From Archangium sp. (lineage in GTDB: Bacteria; Myxococcota; Myxococcia; Myxococcales; Myxococcaceae), in the NCBI GenBank assembly GCA_030695565.1, contig JAUYRZ010000097.1, positions 1 to 44,946 on the forward strand: a stretch of 44,946 bases of DNA, given 5' to 3'. Both the position numbers and the translations under genes were made by a program. How positions within the stretch are numbered: position 1 is the stretch's first letter; every line of letters begins with the position of its first letter. This document shows positions 7,631-16,379 of the stretch, in pieces. The notes beneath the pieces are model-generated. The model worked only from the letters and a program-made list of their open reading frames with translations, was not told where the DNA came from and searched no databases.

Positions 7631-8413
7631 TTGCTACCCATTGACCTCACAGCGGCACAGTACAGCCTTGTCAGCAACGTGCTCTCGCTTGCTGTTGCAG
7701 CAATGCTGGCTTCATTTGTCTTCTTCGTGCTTTCGCGGCAGCAACTGAGCAGCGCGTATCGACCCGCGATGATCATGTCGAGCCTGGTCGTCGTCATCGC
7801 CGGGTACCACTACCTGCGAATCTTCAGCAGCTGGCACGACGCCTACCACCTCGTGAATGGCGTGTACGTGCCGACGGGGCAACCTTTCAACGACGCCTAT
7901 CGATACGTCGACTGGCTGCTGACGGTGCCTCTCCTGTGCGCCGAGCTGGTGGCGGTCATGAACCTCAAGGCAGGCGTTCGGGGCCCCCTGATGGCAAAGC
8001 TGGTGGTCGCCGCAGCCTTGATGATTGGCCTGGGGTACCCAGGCGAGGTCAGCACAGACACGACGACTCGCACCGTATGGGGCCTGCTTTCGACCGTTCC
8101 TTTCATCTATATTTTGTATGCCCTGTGGTCGGAGCTCTCGAGGGCCGCCGCCGGCGAGTCGGCTGAGGTGAAGGTGCTGCTTCGCAACACACGCTTGCTG
8201 TTGCTTGGAACCTGGGGCTTCTACCCCATCGCCTACCTCATGCCTTTGATGGGGGTCTCGGGCTCGAATGCGATGATCTCGATCCAGGTCGGGTACAGCT
8301 TTGCCGACATCTTCGCGAAGTGCGGCTACGGCGTCATGATTTACGCGATCGCGCGCGCCAAGATGGCAGCGAACGACGAAGTGGCCGAGGGGCCCGCGTT
8401 GAGGTTCGCGTGA
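7631..8413 (+). CDS. Xanthorhodopsin-like light-driven proton pump
   Basis: A 260-residue, seven-helix microbial rhodopsin. Lys230 in FADIFAK is the retinal Schiff-base lysine, with Asp226 four residues before it. Helix C has RYVDWLLTVPLLCAE with Arg91, Asp94 (proton acceptor), Thr98 and Glu105 (proton donor), the DTE set of proteorhodopsin-type outward proton pumps. His60 in GYHYLR matches the acceptor-linked His of that group. Leu102, at the proteorhodopsin position-105 tuning site, predicts green absorption. Gly151 in VWGLLST replaces the bacteriorhodopsin Trp138, as in xanthorhodopsin, where it opens a window for a carotenoid antenna. Start is a TTG with a good GGAG; the next in-frame Met would lose helix A. 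No retinal-forming blh gene is in the window. Confidence 0.93.
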   Translation: MLPIDLTAAQYSLVSNVLSLAVAAMLASFVFFVLSRQQLSSAYRPAMIMSSLVVVIAGYHYLRIFSSWHDAYHLVNGVYVPTGQPFNDAYRYVDWLLTVPLLCAELVAVMNLKAGVRGPLMAKLVVAAALMIGLGYPGEVSTDTTTRTVWGLLSTVPFIYILYALWSELSRAAAGESAEVKVLLRNTRLLLLGTWGFYPIAYLMPLMGVSGSNAMISIQVGYSFADIFAKCGYGVMIYAIARAKMAANDEVAEGPALRFA

Positions 8414-8661
8414 CCAGGCAAGAGGTCGGTCAGGGGCGTGCCGTGGCCAATACGCTGCTCGGCATGGGCGGGGTCGCAGCGATCGGCGCCAGCGCTGCCG
8501 CTTTCGCGAGTCTCGATCTCCGGTTCATCGACCCCTCGAGCATGGCCGCGTTTGGCGCCCTGATGGTGGCCACGGGCCTGATGCAGCATTGGCTGGTTCG
8601 GCAGCCCTCGCCCGCACCCGCTCGTGCTCACGACCGCGACCGCGACCGCGACCGCACGTGA
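8410..8661 (+). CDS. Small two-helix membrane protein coupled to the rhodopsin
   Basis: An 83-residue protein starting at a GTG that overlaps the rhodopsin stop (GTGA), so it is translationally coupled. Two hydrophobic segments, about residues 14-33 (NTLLGMGGVAAIGASAAAFA) and 40-60 (PSSMAAFGALMVATGLMQHW), suggest a membrane hairpin. The tail is PSPAPARAHDRDRDRDRT, whose DR pairs come from a short CGACCG tandem repeat (about 8632-8655). I do not recognise a family. The coupling suggests expression together with the rhodopsin and possibly an accessory or assembly role, which is inference only. Confidence 0.7.
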   Translation: MTRQEVGQGRAVANTLLGMGGVAAIGASAAAFASLDLRFIDPSSMAAFGALMVATGLMQHWLVRQPSPAPARAHDRDRDRDRT

Positions 8662-8737
8662 GTCAGCGGCGGTTGCCACCTCGGCTGTGCATCTCGACTG
8701 CGTTCGATGCGAACGGTGCTGTACGATGTTCGTGCAC

Positions 8738-9115
8738 ATGAGCAGCCCGTGGGACGACGTTCGCAAGGAGTCGCTGGAGATGCCCGCAGTGGGTCGTCAG
8801 ACCACTCCGTCTCCCCTGCCCTGGATGCTGCTGACCGTCTCCATTGCCATGACCATCGGCGTGTTGATCCTCGGGCGCTCTCGGCTGGAAGACGAGCGCG
8901 TGCGGACGGCGACGGCGCTGCGGGCCAACGATGAGGTGAAAGGCCAGCTCAAGTCGGCGATCGAGGATCTCGATCAGTCACGCGCCGCCTGCAACGCGGC
9001 CGACCAGAGCACCGGCGAATTGCAGAAGCAGATCCTCACGCTCGAGCTGGCCAACCGGCGTCAACAGGAAGAGCTCACGAGGCTCAAGAGCGCTGCGAAA
9101 GGACCGAAGCGATGA
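8738..9115 (+). CDS. Membrane-anchored coiled-coil hypothetical protein
   Basis: About 125 residues: a short N-terminal cytoplasmic part, one membrane helix (PWMLLTVSIAMTIGVLILG, about 28-46), then a region rich in Glu, Gln, Lys and Leu that looks like a coiled coil in the periplasm. The start could equally be the ATG at 8726, four codons earlier; neither has a strong ribosome-binding site. It overlaps the next gene by ATGA. No family recognised. The layout resembles small envelope spacer or scaffold proteins. Confidence 0.65.
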   Translation: MSSPWDDVRKESLEMPAVGRQTTPSPLPWMLLTVSIAMTIGVLILGRSRLEDERVRTATALRANDEVKGQLKSAIEDLDQSRAACNAADQSTGELQKQILTLELANRRQQEELTRLKSAAKGPKR

Positions 9116-9531
9116 TCGCGCTGGTGCTCAGCCTGGTGGTGGCCGCGCCGTTTCCGCTGCCCGCGATCGATGGCAAGCCGCTGGCGGTCTCCGAGGGGCA
9201 GAAGGTGTTCCGCCTGCCCATGCGCTTCGAGAAGGTGAAGTCGTTCTACCTCGAGCAGCTGGGTGCTTCGGCGACGGTCATCGAGAAGAGCGTGGCGGGC
9301 AACCGCGTGCTCCACGTGACGGCGAAGGGCAAGGCCGAGTCGTGGGTGAAGGCGGTGGTGCGGGAAGGTGAAGTGGACACCGTCATCGAGGTGACCCCGG
9401 TGATGCGGCTCGCCGAGGAGGAGATCTCAGGGAACGGGCGGCCTTTGGTGGAGTTCATCATCGGGCGATCAGGTGATGTTCAGAAGGCGCTGAACACCAT
9501 CGATCACGCGGAGCAGATGCGGTCCAAGTGA
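9112..9531 (+). CDS. Secreted hypothetical protein
   Basis: A 139-residue protein with an N-terminal signal peptide (MIALVLSLVVAAPFPLPA) and a mature part that alternates short beta-like segments. It is translationally coupled to the coiled-coil membrane protein (ATGA overlap), so the two probably work together in the envelope. No family recognised. It is convergent with purA across a palindromic repeat. Confidence 0.65.
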   Translation: MIALVLSLVVAAPFPLPAIDGKPLAVSEGQKVFRLPMRFEKVKSFYLEQLGASATVIEKSVAGNRVLHVTAKGKAESWVKAVVREGEVDTVIEVTPVMRLAEEEISGNGRPLVEFIIGRSGDVQKALNTIDHAEQMRSK

Positions 9532-9532
9532 G

Positions 9533-9560
9533 GTGAGGCCCTCTCCCAGAGGGAGAGGGA
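9533..9560 (+). repeat. Interspersed palindromic repeat, copy 4
   Basis: CCCTCTCCC (9539-9547) and GGGAGAGGG (9551-9559) with a 3-base loop. It lies between two convergent genes and is a good candidate for a bidirectional terminator. Confidence 0.88.
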
Positions 9561-9572
9561 GTTTCTGGTCGA

Positions 9573-10892
<1,320 letters not shown>

Positions 10893-11054
10893 TTACGCGC
10901 TCAGGGGTGCCACCGGTAGACATACCCGCAAGCCCCGAAGCCGGAGTGTTGGGTACCACCAGCAGCTGTCGGCTCGGAACTTCAGTCGGGGCGGCCGCTC
11001 CCCTCGGAAACGGGGCGGCATGGTTGCTGCTCATGGGGTCGGCTCCACCCACTT

Positions 11055-11060
11055 GGAGGA
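11055..11060 (+). promoter_or_regulatory. Ribosome-binding site deciding a TTG start
   Basis: GGAGGA, 7 bp before the TTG at 11068. It places the lipoprotein start so that a normal signal peptide results; the open frame itself extends upstream into the purA start. Confidence 0.75.
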
Positions 11061-11067
11061 TCCCACC

Positions 11068-12624
11068 TTGATTCCCACCCGCTTCGGTTTCCGTCTGGCT
11101 GCCGTCACTCTCGCGCTCACGCTGAGCGCCTGCCTCCCACCACAGACGCCGGAGGAAGACGATCAGGCCTACGTGGTGCCCTCGAAGATCTCCCAGGAGC
11201 TCGGCCCCGAAGGCGGGGAGATCGTCGCGCCTGACGACAGCCCGCTGGCCGGCGTGCGGCTCAAGGTTCCACCCGGCGCCTTGTCTTCGAAGGTGCTGCT
11301 CACCCTCGATGCCACGCAGGATCCCACGCCCCTCGGAAGCGCCGCTGAACGGGTCGGCCTCCAGGTGGTGATCGGCCCCAGCGACGTGGTGTTCGCCTCG
11401 CCCGTCGAGCTCACCGTGCCCATCGACGCACGCTCGCTGGGCCAGCACGCGCAGACGCATGAGGACTGCAAGGTGTGGTTCCGCACCACCGCTCAGTGGG
11501 CGCGCCTCGAGCGGAAGCTCAGCGTCGAAGGCGAGGTCACCGTCGAGCTGCCCGGCCCCGGCGTGGCAGCCGCGGGCGTGGTGTCGCGCACCGGCGCGTT
11601 GAGCTGCGTCACGCAGCCCCTGTTGTGCATCGGCGGGCTCACCCCGAAGATCACCATTTCCACCTGCACCAGCCCCACCGGCTACTGCATCGTGAAGCTG
11701 CCCGCGCCGCAGTTCACGCCCGACAACCGGCTGCCCAACTTCACCATCGTGGGCCGCAAGCTCTATTACACGCACGTTCCGGGCATCGATAAGGTGAGCG
11801 TCGCCCGCTACGACCTGGACACCGGAGAATCGGTGCTGCTGGGCACCGTGAACACCACCTCCAGCCCCGAGCCGACGCCCATCGCGGTCGAAGCCGATGG
11901 CAGCGCGTGGCTGGCGCTCGACCGCTTCGGCAACGTGAAGTTCAAGCAGAACACCGTGCCCTTCCGCTTCGACACCGGTCTCGAGAACGGGCGCAGCAAA
12001 GAGGGCCAGGGCGTGGTGGTGACCGGCGGCAAGGCGCTGCGGTTTCTCGAGGTCGGCAACGTGCGGAAGATGGCCGAAGGCACCACCATCAAGCCGTTCC
12101 CCTCGGTCGACGTGCCCTCGTCGCGCACCTTCAGCTTCCAGCCGCGGCCCACCGTGCCCGGTGAAGTGATCGCCGTGGAGACCATCGACTTCCTCGGCTT
12201 CAACTTCGACTCGACCTTCGCCCCTGAGGTCTTCGGCGCGAACGCGTACCAGGACGGCGCCGGCTCGTTCAAGAACGAGGGCATCGCCGCGCTGATCCAC
12301 AACCCGGATCAGGTGTTGTGGAAGACCGCCACCAACGGGCTCCAGCGCATCGCGATCCCCCCGGAGCAGCAGCTGTTGGCCTTCGACGCCGATGACCTCG
12401 TCTACACGGCGGGCACCCTGGTGCCGCAGCTGACCATCGTGCGCGAGGACAATGGCGTGGCGGTGCTCCCTCTGACCGATGCGGCCGCGGGCACCGATGA
12501 ATACCGGCGCATGCGCCCGCGGGCGCTGGTGGGCGTGCCCAACCGGAGCGAAGTCTTCCTGCAGACCGCCGGCGCCGGCACCGAGCAGACGCGGGAGTTC
12601 TACCTCGTGCGCAAGTCGAACTGA
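11068..12624 (+). CDS. Lipoprotein with ZU5-like domain
   Basis: A 518-residue lipoprotein. The signal peptide ends in the lipobox LSAC at about residues 18-21. Residues about 40-110 resemble a ZU5 domain (EGGEIVAPDDSPLAGVRLKV, then VPPGALS, then VVFASPVELTVPI). The remainder is a long beta-rich domain of propeller or sandwich type with repeated short strands, including a Cys-rich stretch near ISTCTSPTGYC. Such proteins are common surface lipoproteins of myxobacteria with unknown roles. I chose the TTG at 11068 for its ribosome-binding site and signal peptide. The last 25 bp overlap the convergent addA stop region. Confidence 0.75.
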   Translation: MIPTRFGFRLAAVTLALTLSACLPPQTPEEDDQAYVVPSKISQELGPEGGEIVAPDDSPLAGVRLKVPPGALSSKVLLTLDATQDPTPLGSAAERVGLQVVIGPSDVVFASPVELTVPIDARSLGQHAQTHEDCKVWFRTTAQWARLERKLSVEGEVTVELPGPGVAAAGVVSRTGALSCVTQPLLCIGGLTPKITISTCTSPTGYCIVKLPAPQFTPDNRLPNFTIVGRKLYYTHVPGIDKVSVARYDLDTGESVLLGTVNTTSSPEPTPIAVEADGSAWLALDRFGNVKFKQNTVPFRFDTGLENGRSKEGQGVVVTGGKALRFLEVGNVRKMAEGTTIKPFPSVDVPSSRTFSFQPRPTVPGEVIAVETIDFLGFNFDSTFAPEVFGANAYQDGAGSFKNEGIAALIHNPDQVLWKTATNGLQRIAIPPEQQLLAFDADDLVYTAGTLVPQLTIVREDNGVAVLPLTDAAAGTDEYRRMRPRALVGVPNRSEVFLQTAGAGTEQTREFYLVRKSN

Positions 12625-15600
12625 GTTCCGGCCGGGTGGCAGCGGTACACGTAGCCGCAGCCCAGGGCCTCACAACGTTCGCGAGGTTGGCCTGGCCAGA
12701 TCCCGGTGCGCTGGGATTCGGCCAGGCCTGCGCTCTCCACCGCGAGCGGATCGGCGAGCGCGTTCGGCTCGAAGTGGCTGAGCATCCGCGGCTCGGGGCT
12801 TTCTTCTCGCAAGAAGACGATGCCCGCTTTCACCTCGCGGCGCCCGGGCCCCTCACCCCGCTGCGCAGGGAGAGGGAGCGTGAAGCGCTGCGCGGCGAGC
12901 GCGTAGCAGCCGAGCTGGAAGCGATAGGGCTCGAGGCCCGCGGCCGGCATGGTGGCGGTTTTGTAGTCGATGACCAGCAGCTCATCGTCTCGCTCCACCA
13001 GCAGGTCGATCTGCCCGCGGAGGATCAACGCCGGGCCGTCTCCACCCGGCAGCCGCAGGGCGAAGGGCAGCTCGCGGTGCACCCGGGCGTTCGACAAGGA
13101 GCGCCCGAAGTTCGAGTTCCAGAACCGCTCCACCCAGCCGAGCGCCTCTTCGGTGAGCACGAGGCCCGCGGTGCGTTTGACCTCTCGCAAGGTGGCGCCC
13201 AACGCAGGCGTGCCGACCGCGTCGAGGGGCGTGAGCTCGAGCAGCCGGTGCACCGCGGTGCCGCGCTCGCGCACGTCTTCGTCGCTCGAGGTGTCTTCGT
13301 CGAGCCACTCACCGCGCATGGCTTCTTCAGACAACCCGACCTGGTGCGCGAAGTGGAACCGCCGCCGGCACGACACGAGGTCCTGCAGCTGGGTGACCGG
13401 CAGCACCAGGGCTGCCGTCGTACTCTCCCGGGGCGCGCGCACCTGGGCGATCAGCGCGGCCACTTCTTCCCGTGAGCCGGGCACCACCGGCGCCGCCTCT
13501 GCTTTGCGCGGGGCGAGCGCGGCCACGTCGAGGTGTTCGGGGCGTTCACCGGAGACGCGCAGGGCGAAGAAGGCGTTCAGATCGTGGGCCCAGGTGTTCA
13601 CCGTCGACGAAGGCGGCCGCAGCCCGAGCACCAGGCGATCTCTCGCCCGGGTCATGGCCACGTAGAGCAGGCGCAGGTTCTCCGCGCGCGCGCGCCGGGC
13701 GAGCTGGGTGCTGATCTCGGTGGCCGAGCGGGAGCGGAACTCGGTCGCGCCTCTGGGCCGCACCACGCTCAGCCCCAGCGTGCGATCGAACCGCACCGCG
13801 GCGGTCTCATTGCGCGGCATGGTGGGCAGGTCGGGCAACACCACGATGGGCCACTCGAGGCCCTTGGCCTGGTGCACCGTGCACAGGGTCACCGCCTCGA
13901 GATCGAGCTCGTCGACCACTTCACCTTGCGCTTCTTTCGGCGCGTCGTCGGCCAGCTCCAGCAGCTCGCGGGCGAAAGCAGAGACGCCCACGCCCCGGTT
14001 CTCCCGGGTGGTGGCCAGCACCAGCAGCTTGTCGAGGTTGGCCAGGGCCTGCTCTCCGAAGGGCCCGGCGGCGACGGAGACGCGGTATTCGAAGACCTCC
14101 AGCACCACGCGCAGGAGTGAACGCAGCCCGAGTCGGTCGCGTTCGGCTCTCAACGCGGCGTAGCGCGCTCTGAAGGTGACGACGCGGTCGGGGAGGTCAG
14201 CCAGATCGCCCAGCAACACCCGCCGGCTGTCGAGCTGCCAGCGATGCGAGCCGTCACGGGGGCGCGCGAGGCCCACCCACTGCGCGTCGGTCAGGCCCAC
14301 CAGCGGTGAACGCAGCACCGCCGAGAGCGAGATCGCGTCGTCGGGATCGGCCAACACCGCCAGCAACGAAGCGAGGTCGACGATCTCCTGCGCGCCGTAG
14401 AACCCGCGCCCTCGCACCACGCGGTGCCGCACGCCGTGGCGCACCAGGGCCTGGCGGTAGACCTCCAACTGGGTGAAGCGCTGGAAGAGCATGGCCACGT
14501 CGCCGCCGCGGGCTTGCCGCTCCAGCTCGTCTTTGCCTTCGAGCACCGTCCACCCGCCGCTCAGCCCATGGCCGATCGCGCGCGAGACGGCGTCTGCATC
14601 GGCGGCGCGTTGGGCTTCGGCGTCGAGCTTGTCGGCGCCCAGGTGGGAGTTCTCCAGCTGCAGCAGCGCGATGCCCCGGGGGGCGCCCTTTCGCACCGCG
14701 GTGAGGTCGTCCTGCTCCGGTGCGTAGACGACCTCGAAGTCAGTGGGTGGATCGCTGGCGGCCTTCGGGCCGAGCGCCTGGGTGAAGCCGGCGTTGAGGG
14801 TATCGAGCAGCGGCGCGGTGGAGCGGCGGGAGTGGCGCAGGTACGCGCGGCCGCCTCCGTTGGCTTCGATGGCGCGGGCCATCACCTCGAACACGCTGAC
14901 GTCGGCGCCGCGGAATTCGTAGATGGACTGTTTGCGATCGCCCACCACGGCGAGGAACCCGGGCTCCTGCGGGAGCTGGACGATCTCGTGGTGCTGGGCC
15001 TCGAAGGCCTGTGACACCGGGCGAGGACGGCCTTCCCGTTTTTCGGCCAGCAGGAGCACCAGCTCGAGCTGCACCCGGTTGGTGTCCTGGAACTCGTCGA
15101 CCAGGAGCGCCTTGAACCGGCGCTGCGCGTCGACGCGGGCCTCGGGGTAGTCACGCAGCAGGTTGCGCGCCTGGACGAGCAGGCCGGTGAAGTCGAGCAC
15201 GCCGCGCGAGGTGAGCGCCTCTTCGTGCGCGGTGGCCACTTCGACCAGCAGCTCGCGCACCTCGGCCTCGAAGGGGGCCACCACGCAGGCGCCGTAGATC
15301 TGCGCGAGCGCTTCGACCGCGTCACGCAGGTGTTGCCAGCCGTGCACCTTCTTGAGCGCTTCGCCGAGGCGTTTGTGCTCGGTCTCGAAGTTGTCCCAGG
15401 TCAGGCCCAGCGCGATGGCCATGGCCACGGGGTGCCGCTCGCGTTGTTGCGGCTTGCCGGCCTCCACGTTCCGGAGCAGGGACTTGAAGGTCTCCAGCTC
15501 GGTGCTGAAGAGCGCGCGCAGGGTGGGCCCGTCGGCGACGGGCACGTAGTCGGGCTGCACGCCTTCTTCGCGGATGCGGGTGGCGATGGGTACGAGGCCC

Positions 15601-16379
15601 TCGACCAGGCGGCCGAAGCCGATCTCGGCGACGAGGGTGCGCAGCGAGCTGCCGCGTTCGACCCGGGCGAGCAGGATCCGTTCGACGAGATCGCGCAGCA
15701 ACGCGCGGGCGTCGCGTTCGTCGAGCAGCTCGAAGTGCGGTGAGACGCCGCTGTTGGGTGGGGCGCGCCGGAGCAGCTGCGTGCACAGCGAGTGGAAGGT
15801 GCCGATGGTGGCGGCGCCGAGCTCGTCGCGGATCGCGCGCCAGCGGCGTTGTGGGGGGAAGGGTTGGCCCGCGGTCTCGAAGGACTCGCGCAGGGCGGGC
15901 TCTTCTCCGCGGCCTTCGGCGAGGGCGTCGAGGCGTTCGCGCAGGCGGCTGCGCATTTCGTCGGCGGCCTTTTCGGTGAAGGTGAGCAGGCCCAGCTCGG
16001 AGCAGGCGATGGGGGCGTGGCCGGTGCGTGCGCCGCCGAGCAGGTGCAGACACATGGTGACGAGGCTGTAGGTCTTGCCTGCACCGGCGCCGGCGAGGAT
16101 GGCGAGGTTGCGCTCGAGTCGAAGCCCGGCAGGCAACCCTATTTCTCCCTCTCCCACCGAGGGGGGGGAGGGTCGGGGTGAGGGGCCCAATTCGTGGACC
16201 GGAAATAGAAACCCAGCGTCAGCCCTCTCCCCGACCCTCTCCCCCTCGGGGAGAGGTAGAGCAGGGGCGAGAGGAAGTTCGGGAGCGAGCGGAAGGGCCG
16301 GCGCAAGAGAAGGAGCCGGAGCCGGCGCGAACAAGTCGTACTGATCGGCGCTGACCGCCTTGTTCTTCTTCCGGCTCAC
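12600..16379 (-). CDS. addA: AddA-type helicase-nuclease (UvrD/RecB family)
   Basis: A 1259-residue double-strand-break resection enzyme subunit. Superfamily 1 helicase motifs run in order: Walker A AGAGAGKT at about 96-103, LLVDEFQDTNR (motif II), VVGDRKQSIYEFRGAD (motif III) and LLYVAMTRARDRLVLG (motif VI). The C-terminal nuclease has LVIDYKTATM of the PD-(D/E)XK type. The GTG at 16379 overlaps the addB stop (GTGA); the longer upstream frame is out of phase with addB. The N-terminal 80 residues before Walker A are unusually Pro/Ala/Glu rich and include two copies of the palindromic repeat, and a third lies before the end of the nuclease domain. Length fits AddA. Confidence 0.88.
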   Translation of the reverse strand: MSRKKNKAVSADQYDLFAPAPAPSLAPALPLAPELPLAPALPLPEGERVGERADAGFLFPVHELGPSPRPSPPSVGEGEIGLPAGLRLERNLAILAGAGAGKTYSLVTMCLHLLGGARTGHAPIACSELGLLTFTEKAADEMRSRLRERLDALAEGRGEEPALRESFETAGQPFPPQRRWRAIRDELGAATIGTFHSLCTQLLRRAPPNSGVSPHFELLDERDARALLRDLVERILLARVERGSSLRTLVAEIGFGRLVEGLVPIATRIREEGVQPDYVPVADGPTLRALFSTELETFKSLLRNVEAGKPQQRERHPVAMAIALGLTWDNFETEHKRLGEALKKVHGWQHLRDAVEALAQIYGACVVAPFEAEVRELLVEVATAHEEALTSRGVLDFTGLLVQARNLLRDYPEARVDAQRRFKALLVDEFQDTNRVQLELVLLLAEKREGRPRPVSQAFEAQHHEIVQLPQEPGFLAVVGDRKQSIYEFRGADVSVFEVMARAIEANGGGRAYLRHSRRSTAPLLDTLNAGFTQALGPKAASDPPTDFEVVYAPEQDDLTAVRKGAPRGIALLQLENSHLGADKLDAEAQRAADADAVSRAIGHGLSGGWTVLEGKDELERQARGGDVAMLFQRFTQLEVYRQALVRHGVRHRVVRGRGFYGAQEIVDLASLLAVLADPDDAISLSAVLRSPLVGLTDAQWVGLARPRDGSHRWQLDSRRVLLGDLADLPDRVVTFRARYAALRAERDRLGLRSLLRVVLEVFEYRVSVAAGPFGEQALANLDKLLVLATTRENRGVGVSAFARELLELADDAPKEAQGEVVDELDLEAVTLCTVHQAKGLEWPIVVLPDLPTMPRNETAAVRFDRTLGLSVVRPRGATEFRSRSATEISTQLARRARAENLRLLYVAMTRARDRLVLGLRPPSSTVNTWAHDLNAFFALRVSGERPEHLDVAALAPRKAEAAPVVPGSREEVAALIAQVRAPRESTTAALVLPVTQLQDLVSCRRRFHFAHQVGLSEEAMRGEWLDEDTSSDEDVRERGTAVHRLLELTPLDAVGTPALGATLREVKRTAGLVLTEEALGWVERFWNSNFGRSLSNARVHRELPFALRLPGGDGPALILRGQIDLLVERDDELLVIDYKTATMPAAGLEPYRFQLGCYALAAQRFTLPLPAQRGEGPGRREVKAGIVFLREESPEPRMLSHFEPNALADPLAVESAGLAESQRTGIWPGQPRERCEALGCGYVYRCHPAGTQFDLRTR
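12846..12877 (-). repeat. Interspersed palindromic repeat, copy 5, inside addA
   Basis: CCCTCACCCC followed by GGGAGAGGG (12868-12876). It is in frame and encodes LPLPAQRGEGPG in the C-terminal nuclease part of AddA. Confidence 0.75.
16144..16190 (-). repeat. Interspersed palindromic repeat, copy 6, inside addA
   Basis: CCCTCTCCC (16147-16155), then GGGGGGGGAGGG and TCGGGGTGAGGGGCCC. It encodes LGPSPRPSPPSVGEGE between the AddA N terminus and Walker A. Confidence 0.8.
16222..16258 (-). repeat. Interspersed palindromic repeat, copy 7, inside addA
   Basis: GCCCTCTCCCCGACCCTCTC followed by CCCTCGGGGAGAGG. It encodes LPLPEGERVGERA. It lies only about 30 bp from copy 6, forming a pair. Confidence 0.8.

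Noticed and set aside
8632-8655. CGACCG hexamer repeat as a mobile or regulatory element
   Set aside because: It is a short run inside the coupled small gene that simply encodes alternating Asp-Arg.
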